64,000 bases of DNA, taken from Macrothele yani. Lineage: Eukaryota > Arthropoda > Arachnida > Araneae > Macrothelidae. Shown here in pieces: positions 52,333 through 63,494 of the stretch; position 1 is the stretch's first letter, and every line of letters begins with the position of its first letter. A model generated the notes under the pieces. That model did no database searches. It was not told where the DNA came from and saw only the letters and a list, made by a program, of their open reading frames with translations. Both the position numbers and the translations under genes were made by a program. The stretch is from contig CM077011.1 in the NCBI GenBank assembly GCA_039090855.1, positions 24,891,001 through 24,955,000 of the forward strand, written 5' to 3'.

Positions 52333-52740
52333 TTTTGGTGCATTTGGTCTGATAAAGCTTACCACCATATTTCATCCGAATATGTTGCATACTTTTTGAG
52401 TCATCACGATTTTTCCATTTATTGCTTAATTTATGGAAACCAATGTAGTTACGTGAGACATCTGATCAAAACTACAACAGAAAATCCGAAACATGACTAC
52501 TGCGTCACATGGTGTAACGTCATAAGAATTTCAAATGTTGCCAGTTACATGAAACGTATGACTGAAACATCGGACATTAAAGCAGTTTGTATGTGGGATG
52601 TCTGATCAAACTACCATGTTTGAAAGAGATCGTATCATAGTCTATGTGAAGCAGAATTTGCAAAGCTTTTGGGTCGTTCGGTGCCATAGGAGGTTAATGT
52701 CATCTGTTCAAAGCAGTCTGATCAACTTAGCGAGTTAGAG
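52333..52740. other. No recognisable gene
   Basis: Nothing supported. Confidence 0.3.
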
Positions 52741-53780
52741 AGGCGTCATACCGCAGGTCCGTGTGATGCAAAAATTGAAGTGAATTTGGGACGAATGGAG
52801 CGAACGGTTAGCTACTTCTGGCAGCAATGGTCGCATAAATGTTTTTCGCGTCGTCGTTAAGGATCCAGTCGTCCTCGAATGAATGCAGATCAGGATGATT
52901 GGCAGATTCGCTGCATAGCTGTCAGTACTAGAAAAAGGTCTCTTTAGGGGTGAGAAATGCTTCCGCCAGAGGCGGAATAAAGACCACACACACACCCGTC
53001 AGTACTCACTGCTGGGATCCTGATGTCGGGCCGCATCCCGCAATCTGTGTTCTGTCAAGAATTTTCAGTCTCAGAGGACTTGATCAATTCTCTGAGATTT
53101 ATATAAAAAAAAAAAAAAAAAAAGAATGACAATTCTCTCGATAACACGCGTGAAAATTTCTGGCTGAGGGGGCAAAAGAGTGGTAGAGTATGGCCGGCTC
53201 TGTTGTTCTTTCGTGCTCTCTGATCAGACAAGGAAAAAAAAAGTAGTAATAAGAAATTAACGGTTTTGGAATATATTTTCAATAAGTATCTCAATTTTAA
53301 TATTTGCATAATTTTTACACGTAATTACCCAATGACCAAAAACGTATCCCTAACATCTGTATTATCTCATAGCCATCGAGAGTAATTTGACGGCTAAGTG
53401 GAATGTGAACACTACTCTCCGCTCTAAAGATTTGGAGCTCCTTTCGAGCATGCCAAGCATCGTACCCCAGCACGATAATGCCAGACCATATACTACACGC
53501 TGACAGTCCCTGCAAGCCGTCCTATGCTACGAAAAAATATCTTCATGGGTGAGAAATGTAGCCGGAAGTTTAACCTATTGAGCACATCTGGGACGTTATG
53601 AACCAACGTCTGAGAACAAAACTGACCTAAGTGAATAAGGCAATTGTTTTTCAGGTACAATCACAGCAGATCTGGAGAACCGTGGGTCAGGCCATTATTA
53701 GAAACCTCATTGATTCAATTTCTAGCTGTATTAGTGCTTGAAATACTGTAATTCCTAAGCATACAGCTTGCATGTGTTAC
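52741..53780 (+). pseudogene. Tc1-like transposase (family F), heavily mutated
   Basis: N-terminal region (52760-52900) reads GRMERTVSYFWQQWSHK and SSRPRMNADQDDWQIRC, an HTH-to-linker pattern. At 53468-53500 QHDNARPYTTR gives the second catalytic Asp block, and at 53570-53605 PIEHIWDVMNQRLR the last acidic block, followed by QQIWRTVGQAIIRNLIDSIS and SCISAC. About 300 bp with a poly-A (53104-53124) lies between N-terminal and central parts and may be a separate insertion. No clear ends. Confidence 0.75.
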
Positions 53781-54410
53781 CTTAATGTCCGTGTATTTAC
53801 CTTCCTACACAGACAGCGAATATGTTGATCTGTTATTCACACTACTGCGTTTTAGCCGTCGTTATTATTGTACTCGTGTCATTCCTTCTAAGCGGGTTTT
53901 TATTTTTTTAATGAGGGGTAAATGTTACTTAACTAAATTCCAATAAAAGTGGAATTTGTTTTGCAAATGCTGGCAACACGAAAGAGAAAGGGGCAAAGTG
54001 TTACAACTGGGGTCATTTTTAGAAATTAAAGCCTTATTAACACTCATAACTAAGTTGATGAGTTTGAGCGAAATAAGGGCAACTATTTGTCTTAAAGAAA
54101 AAGAAAAGGAAAAAATAAGCTCAAAAAATTAAATGTTTCAAACAAATAAAATCATGTGTAACTCTAATAGATAATTCCAAGTAATAAATTCCCTGTGTCA
54201 GCATCATGACACATATTACATTATTGTCATGAAGAGGCAAAATTTTGGGAAACTTAAAAGTTTTTTTTGGCATGCTTGTATCGTTGAATATAAAGAAAGA
54301 AAATTAAAATACGCTCTGCCTTCCACAAATACAGACATCATAGAAAGATTAGATACGTATTTATGCACCCTGGAAACGCAATTATACAGAAAAACTTGGG
54401 AACGTTCTTT
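53781..54410. other. No recognisable gene
   Basis: AT-rich flank. Nothing supported. Confidence 0.3.
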
Positions 54411-54848
54411 TTACGCTTTCCAACCGTAGATTGAAAAAGCGTTTATGCTCCAGCTTTGTCCGTCTGTCTGTCTATCCGTCGGCACGATAACTCGCGTAAA
54501 AATGTTTCGATTTCGATGAAATTTTAGTATGTGATAGGGGACCACCTGGGGACGAATCCTATTGAAAATGGGCGAAATGTGGTCAGAGGTCAGGACATAG
54601 AAGCCGGATCCATTCCATTGCACTTATGCGTCATAACATGTAAAAATGTTTCTATTGCGACAAAACGTTAGTATGTTGTTCCTGAGGTATGCTGAACCAA
54701 TGCTTTTTAATATCATCGAAATGGGGTCAAAGATCAAGACACAGGAGCAAGATTTATTCCACAGCCATCTCATAACTTGGGTAATGATTTTTGGTATGTT
54801 GGAAAGCGTATGATAATCAACGCATTGCATGATTTTACTAACTTGTCT
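54411..54848. repeat. Dispersed repeat, short version of 51303-52332
   Basis: Same start (ttacgctttccaaccgtaga) and same end (ggaaagcgtatgataatcaa ... ctaacttgtc), but only one A-type and one B-type unit in between. Orientation is the same as the long copy. Confidence 0.88.
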
Positions 54849-56059
54849 CATATAAACCAAGCTTTTCAGATTGCTCACCAACTGGGTATTGACAGACAGA
54901 CTGACATGCAAAGTGAATAGGCAAAGCTTTACGTTTTCGAATTTATTTTTAGAGGCGCAGGTGTTTTGCCAGCATTTAGAAAGAAGAAAGAAGGACGGGT
55001 ACGCTTCTCGCGTACACTCGCCTTCATATATATTTAAAAAGGTATATAAAAAAAGAGAGAAATTCTAAACATTATATTTAGAGCAGGCGATTTGCATCTT
55101 CTGTTTCGGAAAGTCGGCTGGGAAAGATGTTCAAAGATTTGAGAAAGCGGGTGTCAGAAATGCAACAATCAGCTTCTAACACATCTTCGTTTTGATTCGT
55201 ATCGCAAACCTCTTTCTTTATTTTTTTATTTCATTGTATTTGTTTCCGCTGCTAGACAGATCATGATCCCTCCAGGAAAACTGTTTTAATCTTTCCAAAT
55301 AATCCTTCTAGCTACTGAAAACAGATAGTATCAGTTTCCTTACTCGTGAATCACAACTCATGTGTGGCTCCCCACAAAAGAAAAAGAAAGAAAAAAGAAA
55401 AACGAAATAGAAATAAACAAAGCGCTCGAAAGCGTTGAAAGAGAGCTTTGTATTTTGGAGTCCGCCCGCTCTTGAACGGAATGCTGCCTTGTAAAGAAGC
55501 CAGCTTTACAGGCTGATGCAGTAAATTAATACTGCTAACGTCACCGAGTTACAAGGTCACCCTAGGAAAGGATTCTTCGCTCTCATCTAGAGCGAATCAT
55601 AAAGGTCAGCTCACGGGGTTCTTGAGTTCTCACGGATCGGTGATCGTCCAGTTCTGCAAAGTGCACGTGCAACTTCCCGAAGGTGTTGGAGATGTGTTAG
55701 GGGGAAAAATGAAAAGAAGAAAAGGAAAAAAAAAGGTCATGCCGCGATATGAAAGTTCTTCCAGCTGAACTGATTACACGGACCACCTGTAAGTGGAATC
55801 ACTGTTCAGAACACGGTCTTGTCTCATTTATTTTCCTTTTTCTTAATCTATCCTGTTGACACAAAATCGGGTCGCTTTTTTTTTTTTTTTTTTTTCTTTT
55901 TCTAAATTACAGGTTTCTTCTTTTTTCAAGTAGCCTTCAAGTTCAAAGAAAATCATAGAGTGAATCAGCAAATCAGAAATAGAAAGTGTTTCATCTTAAC
56001 TCTCCACAATTTCCGGGAAGGCGGGGAGGAGGGGAAAGCTCAGTGCAGTCACAGATGCA
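54849..56059. other. No recognisable gene
   Basis: Contains a T-run at ~55878-55897. Nothing supported. Confidence 0.4.
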
Positions 56060-57010
56060 GTTAAGATTTCATACAACTTTTATTTTATTTTTTTCTTCGC
56101 CAGACCACGTGATTCTTTTTTCTTATTTTGTTAGGTTAACCGCTATGTGACATATAACGCTGAAATGTCATAAATTTATAGTGGTTTGTTTTGATGAAAA
56201 TATTGTTTATTTTCCTCGATGATTTCATACAACTTTTATTTGTGATTTTACGATTTCAGGCAACTTCCATTTGTTTTGTTCTTTCCATAAAATCCCAAAA
56301 TCACAAATAAACATGTATGAAATCCCAAAATCACTGTTTGCTTTTGTTTGTTTTTTCTTAATTGATACAAATTTCATACAATTTTTATTTGTGATTTCAT
56401 ACAACTTTATTTTGTGATTTCATACTTTATTTTGTGATTTCATACAACTTCCTTTTGTGATTTCATACAACTTCCTTTTGTGATTTCATACAACTTCATA
56501 CAATGATTTCAACGGCTTTTATTTGAGATTTTACAATTTCGCACAACTTTTATTTGTGATTTTACAATTTCACACAATTTTATTTGTGATTTTGCGATTT
56601 CGCACTTTTGTTTTTGATTTTACGATTTCATGCAACTTTCATTTGTGTTCTTCTTTCATTGAAATCCGAAAATCACTATTTGCATTTTGTTTTTTTCTCG
56701 TGTAACACTGAAATTTCATAAATTTTATTTGTTTGTTATGATGAAAATATTCTTCTTTTCTTTGACTATTTCATACAACTTTTATTTGCGATTTTGCGAA
56801 TTCATACAAATTTTATTTGTGATTTTGCAATTTCATGCAACTTTTATTTGTCTTCTTTTCAAGTCCTCCTGTTTTGTTTTGTTTTTTTCTCATGTAATAC
56901 TGAAATTTCATGAATTTATAGGTATTTGTTTTGATGAAAATATTCTTTCTTTTCCTTGATGACTTCATACAATGTTTATTTGGGATTTTGGGATTTCATA
57001 AAACTTTTTT
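56060..57010. repeat. Degenerate minisatellite 'gtgatttcatacaacttccttt'
   Basis: Units of 22-23 bp recur, clearest at 56440-56500 where three copies are adjacent. A larger ~200-bp duplication is also visible: the block with ttgttttgatgaaaatattc and tttccttgatga occurs near 56190, 56735 and 56928. Confidence 0.85.
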
Positions 57011-57243
57011 TATACTCTTTTCTACAAGATCTCCAGTTCTTTTTTTTCTCATTTCGACTGTTGACCCACTCAAACCAGAATCTGGACCCTTGACATTTGA
57101 CCGGTTTTTAATTTAGGGTTATTATTCCTAGGAATTGCAAGAAGACAGAATGTACATCAAGCATATAATACTGAAATTTCACGAGATATTGTGTTCTATT
57201 TCTTTTCATCAACCCCCTCTTTTTTTTTTTTTTTTTTTTTCAG
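57011..57243. other. No gene; T-run
   Basis: A T-run of about 20 at 57220-57240 ends at the SINE boundary. Confidence 0.4.
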
Positions 57244-57452
57244 GTGAAGGTTTAACAACTATACCGTGAGCAACTCAATGGGCTATTAGCAGTCGCCTCC
57301 TCCTTAATTTAGGGTTACTGGTTCCAGGGAAGGGAGAGAGACAATGCCGTAAGACAAACACAACACCCATGCCTCACTGGGATTCGAACCCGGGCCCTTC
57401 TCGGAAAATGGTCATAAATCACCGCATAAACAATGTACCACCGGGACCGACG
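57244..57452 (-). mobile_element. tRNA-derived SINE (family S3), minus strand
   Basis: Minus-strand head cggtcccggtggtacattg, B box gggttcgaatcccagtgagg, tgtttgtcttacggcattg, tctctcccttccctggaacc and accctaaattaaggaggagg; it ends near a poly-T on the plus strand (the A tail on its own strand). Close relative of the copies at 60289 and 29876. Confidence 0.88.
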
Positions 57453-57652
57453 TTTTTGTTTTACTAAACCATTTCGCCGAGCATTTAAAACTATGAGCAT
57501 TCATCCTTGCCCAGTTTAACGCTGCTGGTACAGAACTGGCTAAATTCAGAACAGTGCAACAAACATATAACAGTGAAATTTCATAATTTTTTTGTATGTA
57601 GGTTTTGATAGTACTCTCTATGTCTCTCTCTCACCCTCTCCCTTTCGCTTAC

Positions 57653-57824
57653 TTAATAATTTCCTTAGGCAACACCAGAAGTTCTCTCAAATTTTTAGTT
57701 AAGGAATACCAGGCCATCACATTAGTAACAGGCTTGATCGCCGAGACCGTTTCAGTATCCTTTTCTTGAGGGTCCGTTAGACTTTTGCTCGCAGAGTATT
57801 TAGATACAGATTCCGGGGTTTTAC
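57653..57824 (-). CDS. Candidate internal exon, minus strand, possibly acyltransferase-3-like (weak)
   Basis: On the minus strand, a pyrimidine-rich stretch ending gaatgtgacag (acceptor after 57825) precedes 172 nt open in one frame, closed by a consensus donor AA|GTAAGC at 57653/57652. It starts after codon position 1 and ends after position 2. The peptide reads KTPESVSKYSASKSLTDPQE, KDTETVSAIKPVTNVMAWYS, LTKNLRELLVLPKEIIK. The second half weakly recalls the segment before the acyltransferase domain in nose-resistant-to-fluoxetine type proteins; that is a guess. The frame also runs upstream into the presumed intron, so the 5' boundary depends on the splice signal. Confidence 0.42.
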
Positions 57825-57939
57825 CTGTCACATTCCATGATGATGGAAACAAATAAATGACATACCAGTTAAAACAAAGACTCGTTTCTTTGCAGTGAAG
57901 AAAAGGTTTATTCAGTGAAACATGAGGAGGCGTCTTCAA

Positions 57940-58667
57940 AGTTTTGTCCTGCTGCTTTATTTATCACATTTCGTGTTATTAACTCGATGACCCGTTGCTG
58001 CATATTATTCTATAAGGCTTTTTTCTCAGTTATCTGACTGCTAAATTTCTATTTCCAAATTTAACTTCAACTTAGTTTTCGCTTTTCGACATCGGACGTT
58101 CTAGATCCCTATCTTCTCTCGTACGCTTTCTTTATTCGCGAGGCAGAAGATTGCCCTCCTCCCCTGACATGGGGACTTTACCTACGACCTCTTCCTTCAA
58201 ACGGTAGATCCACTCTCCCCGCGCTTTGTCACTCTTCTGGGAAAATACGCGAGTTATTTTTATTTCATTCTTTCTTGGACACTTGATCAGCCCGATGCTA
58301 ACCCTGCGCTCTCACACCCTTCGTTAACAAGCCGCTTCGCTGTGCATTCTCTGTTGCGGACCCCATGGCTTAGCAACTGTTCTTCAAACCACCGCGAAAA
58401 CTGCCTCCATTAAACTGAAGATATGGGAATTGCTGAACACCCTCCCTACAAAAATCATTCTCCACTCACTTCCTCTCAGAGCAATGAAGTCATAAAATTG
58501 AACTCCACTATTCCCTCAGATCGGACAGTGATAGCGTTAAGAAACGACATAGCCTCATTACCGTAGTTAGAAGCGAACTGGTAAAAAAGAGGACCCTCGC
58601 CAAATAGGCACTAAGGAAAAGGGAGATGATTTTAACTTACAATATTCAAAATGGTTATTAAAGTTTA

Positions 58668-58668
<1 letters not shown>
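57940..58668. other. No recognisable gene
   Basis: Nothing supported. Confidence 0.35.
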
Positions 58669-58706
<38 letters not shown>

Positions 58707-58870
58707 ACCACATGGGAGATGGGTGGATGAAATTCGAAAGTATGCGGGAGTGACATGGAGGAGACTGGCACAAGACAGACCATTGTGGAGGAAACTTGGG
58801 GAGACCTTCGTCCAGCAGTGGATTGATAATGGTTGACAATGATGATGATGATGATGATGATATATATCAA
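58669..58870 (+). mobile_element. RTE-like 3' end fragment after a (TA)n tract
   Basis: A (TA)n run (58669-58703) abuts the last 43 codons of the RTE element (RPHGRWVDEIRKYAGVTWRR, LAQDRPLWRKLGETFVQQWI, DNG, stop), followed by the family's gat-repeat tail (58842-58860). A severely 5'-truncated insertion, nearly identical in protein to the 27-28 kb copy, so recent. Confidence 0.93.
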
Positions 58871-59764
58871 AGAGTACGATTGATGGCTGATCTTCAAATT
58901 TGGGGTGCCCGCACGATAGATGGTAAGAGCAAAAATAATACAAGAGCTGTAGAAGTGAGGACGAGATTTTCTTGAAGATTTTTTTTATTATTTTTTCCTC
59001 TCCAGTTAAATGTTTCTGATGAGCAACTGAATCAAAAGAAGTTATTTATCTCAAACTACAGCCACTGGTTTGAGAAAAAAATGAACTACATACTGAAAAT
59101 AAAGCGCACCTTACTATAATAGCTCTTCATATTAATTCTTACGCGAATCAAAGAAGTCACCCATTCTGTCACCTGGAGGTAGAAATCTTCCCAAACGCTA
59201 CCAAATACTCTTTCTTGAGAAATTTTGGAATCATTAGCTGGAACTGAGGAAGACGCTTAAGTGCAGTTAAAAAGCGCCGTCTAAACTGGTAAAATTCGAC
59301 ATCAAGTTATTTGAAAAATATTTTTAAATTTCCTGTGCATTAAAGAATGGTTTTTACCACTAATTAAATTCGTTATTTTCACTACTTTATCCATGGTATT
59401 TGATAGTCCCAGCGAAGTCCCCATATAACGCTTGTTGGTGTACAATGCAATGTAAGATTTCATACTGGATCTCTTTTCAGTCAGAAATAAAATTTGATTA
59501 ATTCTTAATTTGTGAGCCGCAAAATTTTGTGCTGCCAGTTAAGAGCACTGGTCTAACCTTTAGGGAAGATCACTGTTTTTTTTTTCGTTTTTTATATCAC
59601 AAAATGCAAAAAGAACAGTGATACTTCTGCAAAATGAACTCCTTTCTTTTTTTTTTTTTTTTTTTTGCCACGATAACATGATTTTACATTATTTTTTAAT
59701 TTGAAACGATGTTGTACGTGTACTTAAAAACAACCCCGGTTCTTTTTTTTCTTTACATTCATCA
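58871..59764. other. No recognisable gene; T-runs
   Basis: T-runs near 59576 and 59650-59666. Nothing else supported. Confidence 0.4.
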
Positions 59765-60165
59765 TTGGGTGTTCGACGACTACTGTGAGCAACTCAAATG
59801 CCAATAAGAGTAACCCGTCTTCAATTTGGAGCCACTATTCCAGGGAGGTGAGAGAGCCAGTGACGTAAGACAAGCACACCATTCATGCCTCACGCTGGAT
59901 TCGGACTCAGGCCTATCTCGTGCGATTAGTTGGACGCTAGCGCTTCTTACCACTCGGCCGACGCGGCGGAATGTTCGGAGTTTAACTACCACTATAGGAA
60001 CTCTAAGGGTTATTTGCAGTCCCTCACCTTTGATATGGAATAGTTGATTCCGGAGAGGAGAGAGAGCCAAGGCTGTAATTTTGGCGCAGCGTCCATGGCT
60101 CATCTGCAGATATCTCAGATGACTAGCAACAAACCTGCGCCTCTGCCCACTCGACTACGGAACAG
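59765..60165 (-). mobile_element. Two diverged S3 SINEs in tandem, minus strand
   Basis: The first (59765-59970) reads on its strand ccgcgtcggccgagtggtaa, B box gagtccgaatccagcg, tgcttgtcttacgtcactgg and ctctctcacctccctggaat. The second (59985-60165) is more diverged (ccgtagtcgagtgggcagag, catctgagatatctgc, ggctctctctcctctccgg). Both keep the order head, tacg block, ctctctccc block. Confidence 0.72.
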
Positions 60166-60288
60166 CAACCTATGTCTGTGAGGAGACTTCGCATATATAG
60201 TAATGCCTATTTTGATTGGGGGTTTGAAAATTGGTTGCTTCCTTTAAAGTTAGGAGCGTTTCCTTGGATGAATAATCAAAGACTTTGG

Positions 60289-60512
60289 GCCGCCCCGGTG
60301 GCGCAGTGGTCTAAGGCGCTAGCCTCTGATCATTCGTCCGTAAGGGGTCCGGGTTCGAATCCCGGTCAGGCATGGATGTTGTGTTTGTCTTACGGCACTG
60401 GCTCTCTCCCTTCCCTGAAACCAGTGACCCTAAATTAGGGACGGGCGACTGCTTATAGCCCATTGAGTTGCTCACGGTGGTCGTTAAACCTCCAATCCAA
60501 TCCAACCCAAAA
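60289..60512 (+). mobile_element. tRNA-derived SINE (family S3), best-preserved copy
   Basis: Head gccgccccggtggcgcagtg with an A-box-like tggcgcagtgg; B box ggttcgaatcc at 60352-60362. Body: tgtttgtcttacggcactgg, ctctctcccttccctgaaac, accctaaattagggacgggc, gcttatagcccattgagttg and ctcacggtggtcgttaaacc, ending in catccaatccaa-type repeats. It serves as the reference for the other S3 copies here. Confidence 0.93.
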
Positions 60513-60803
60513 AAGACTTTGGTTGTTGTTGCTGCCGCCTTCTTCGTTCTTGCTTGTGTTGACATCTATAACAGGAAGTGGGGTAGAGGCTGGGTGAACC
60601 ATTTATCCTCTGCTTTCTTCTGGATTGGGTCATACAGGAGAGATACTATATTTTGCTATTTTTTCCTTTCATCTTGCTGGGGCTTCTTCAGCCATAGGGA
60701 CTGTAGTTTCAACAGCTTCTTCCGTGTAGCCCATAAACCTTAAATGTGGGGTGTATTAGGCTACAGAATTCAAATTAACAGCGAGCAAAAAAAAATATAT
60801 ATT

Positions 60804-60976
60804 AGCCGCCTCGGTGGTGCTGTGGTCTAAACGCTGGCTTACAACAATTTGTTAGAAATGGGTCCGGGTTCGAATCCCGGTTAAACATGGTTTTTGTGTT
60901 TGTCTTACGGCACTGGCTCTCTCCCTTCCCTGGAACCAGTGGCCCTCAGTTAGGGATGTGCGACTGCATATATATA
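60804..60976 (+). mobile_element. S3 SINE interrupted by a mariner-like element
   Basis: Head gccgcctcggtggtgctgtg, B box gggttcgaatcccgg, and body up to gggatgtgcgactgcatata, where the ACAGGGTGATT terminus begins. The remainder expected (tatagcccattgagttgctc) appears only in mutated form after 61884 (tatagctcgggtag). Confidence 0.85.
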
Positions 60977-61883
60977 CAGGGTGATTGTAAACTCCTTCAA
61001 CAAAGCAAGAGGGCTGATAGTACACATCAAGACATACAATATTTGCAATGGAACCTACAGCCGCATTCCACTCCTAGTGCCAGAAAAGAGTAAAGTTCCA
61101 TATCCACGTTGAGCCTTCTACAGTGAAAACAAAGAGACATACCTAATTTATGAGTAGCACAATTCCAATCACATCAGAGAAAGACTCGAAGGAGCTGCGC
61201 AAACTGGCGACCAAGGACGTCGTTGCACAGCCCACACTGGCGAATGAAGGACTGTTGCACCCTTTTGTAGACCTCCCGGTGTGGTATTGATCTTATCCTC
61301 AGGAGCAGCGATCCGCGCGAAGAGCTCTTCCAGGGTGTCCACACGTGTTTCGTACACCGATGTTTTCATGGGCCCCCCAGAAGAAGAAGTCCAGTGGATT
61401 GAAGTCCGGGAGCGTGGAGGCCAAGCCACAGGTCCACCGCCCGGAATATGTCGCATTTAGGAAGTATCGGTCCTCGGTGGCAAAGTGTGCTGGGGCCCCA
61501 TCATGCATAAACCACATGTCCCTCCGTGTGGTGAGAGGATCCCGCAACAGACCAGGAATAACTTGCTCCAGGAACACACGGTACGCTGCGCCGTATACGT
61601 CAATTCTCATGTGATGTTTGCACGGTAATATCGCTGAAAGGGTTCGGCTGAGTTTATAAATGTTTGCTCCTCATCGTCTACGCACGTGTTCAGCGCACCT
61701 GATTTGCATCTTGTGCTTCTCATGCACTGGTTGAAACTCCGTGTGCCTGCTGGACGTTTTTCGAACGTGCTGTTTTCTGGCACTAGGAGTGGAATGCGGC
61801 CCTAGGTTCCATTGCAAATATTGTTCGCCTTAATGTGTACTATCACCCCTCTTGTTTTGTTGAAGGAGTTTACAATCACCCTG
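60977..61883 (-). mobile_element. Mariner-like element with ~105-bp terminal inverted repeats (family M2)
   Basis: Left end cagggtgattgtaaactcct and right end its complement, matching inward through tcaacaaarcaagagggctg, tacacatYaaggcgaac-like and ggaatgcggc blocks (about 60977-61085 versus 61785-61883). TATA is present at both junctions. The inside is a transposase fragment. Related to, but distinct from, M1 at 31553. Confidence 0.88.
61169..61614 (-). pseudogene. Mariner-like transposase fragment (family M2)
   Basis: The minus-strand frame from 61610 reads DVYGAAYRVFLEQVIPGLLR, DMWFMHDGAPAHFATEDRYF (catalytic Asp block HDGAPAHF) and PDFNPLDFFFWGAHENIGV (last Asp block L-D-F-F). A frame change near 61430 moves on to the C-terminal part, where LEELFARIAAPEDKIN is readable. 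N-terminal DNA-binding region missing. Same superfamily as the 31753-32463 fragment. Confidence 0.85.
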
Positions 61884-62099
61884 TGTATAGCTCGGGTAGT
61901 GGTTTTATCGCGGCATAAAATGGCAAAATTCGCTGGGCGGTCGCGTGGTAAATCACGAAATTTCGCGAAACGTTCGCTTCTTTTCGGAAAATTTTAGGAT
62001 TTACCCCGAAATTTTGCGAAATACTGTATTTCCTCAAAAAAAAAAAATCAGCTTTCAGCCCTTTCCCTAAGCTTTGGATACGAAAGATGCTTTATTCTG
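61884..62099. other. SINE remnant and short flank
   Basis: Begins with the mutated continuation of the interrupted SINE. An A-run lies at 62035-62047. Confidence 0.4.
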
Positions 62100-62700
62100 C
62101 GTTATTTTCGGTTGACTGTTTTATTCGGAAAAGGTATTTCATACTTAAAAGCGGTTATTTTCGGTAAAGGTATTTCATATTTATTAACGCACTGAAGTAT
62201 TGCTTCGCTGACTGCTTTAAAATTTACGAATTCCAAAGTGATGCACTCCAGAATGGTTGCACGCAAAGAAGATTTATCATTACAGCTTTCAACATTCGTT
62301 TCAGCTGATGGAACAGTAAGAATTTTCAAAAGGTACCTATCTTCTGAAACAGTTGTTTCGTCTGCTACGATGCTTGCACCAGATACCGATTTTAACAAAT
62401 CCTTCACTTGTTGCTTGTGAAGGTCATACATTTTCGGCAAATAACATTTCGGCATCCAATTTGCATTTGGAATAACATCAATATCTTTCAACGGATTTTC
62501 CAAATCATTTTATGTAGGGTTATCCAGTTTGGAAAGTATGATGTTAGCTGCGCAAAAGTCACCAATTGATTACGAAAGTTCAGTTGAGCGATGCTGTTCT
62601 TGTTTAGTTCCTTTCTCAATTAATTCATCAACACATTTCTGCATTATTTTCGGTTCACTGTTCGGACACAAATATTTTTATACAGCTTCTTGCTGAATCC
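62100..62700 (-). pseudogene. hAT-like transposase fragment (CGGBP1-associated type)
   Basis: The open minus-strand segment 62503-62102 includes NANWMPKCYLPKMYDLHKQQ, VKDLLKSVSGASIVADETTV (V-x-D-E-T-T, the first catalytic Asp region of hAT), SEDRYLLKILTVPSAE, LEFVNFKAVSEAILQCVNKY. Upstream, frames at 62680-62580 give EPKIMQKCVDELIEKG, also coding-like. The family resembles hAT proteins with short N-terminal zinc fingers. The later catalytic residues and both element ends are missing. Confidence 0.65.
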
Positions 62701-63494
62701 TTTTTATAACTATCCTTTCTTGAAAGCTCCACTGGTATATTGCAACACGAACAGAACAATAGATGTTTGTCCACATAAAACGCTCCCTTGTTGTACTGCT
62801 TGCATCTTTCAGATGCACTCTTTACTCACGTGGCTTATTCTCAAAATTAACAAACAGTACCTAGAAAATTTATAAACTAAATACTCGCACGAAAGAACAA
62901 AATTTTTTAAGCTAAGCGTCTGTGAAACTCAAGCACTCTTTTCTGTAAGCTGCTTTTCCCAGCTAAAACTACTGATACAATTGACGACATCCGGTTTACT
63001 GGAGCGGCAAGTCGCCAAAGTCATTCGACAGTAGGAGGTGTGGAAATCACAAAATACCATACGTGCATTTTTTAACAGAGTGCATGTGACCTGGAATTAC
63101 CAGTCAAGCTTGTTCGATAAGAGTCTCATCGTAGCGAACAATCTTGACGGGTAATTCACGGTTTAGATTTCTGCTTTGGACTTTGAGTGAGATTGGGTTT
63201 AGGACATTTGGGCACCCGGGAAACTGGACACATTCCCTTTTAGAGCCATGGAAATGCGCTGAATAAAACATTATAGTATTCCTATCTTTCGCCCTACTTC
63301 AGCACGTGGTGTGCACAAAATTGTTTTCACTCATATCTCAAAATCATTAAGAAATTAAGACATATGTACGATTTTCTGTCTGAACGACGGGGCGGACATC
63401 TGGGTACCGGACATTTGGGCACAAATGTTTAAGGGGCAGGATAATGGGAACTTTTCCGCGTAAATTCTAATGAAGGCAGTAATAAAATTATTTA
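62701..63494. other. No recognisable gene
   Basis: Nothing supported up to the Tc1-like terminus. Confidence 0.35.

Noticed and set aside
60289..60371. tRNA gene with long variable arm
   Set aside because: The same head followed by the same ~150-bp body occurs at several places in the window, so it is a SINE.
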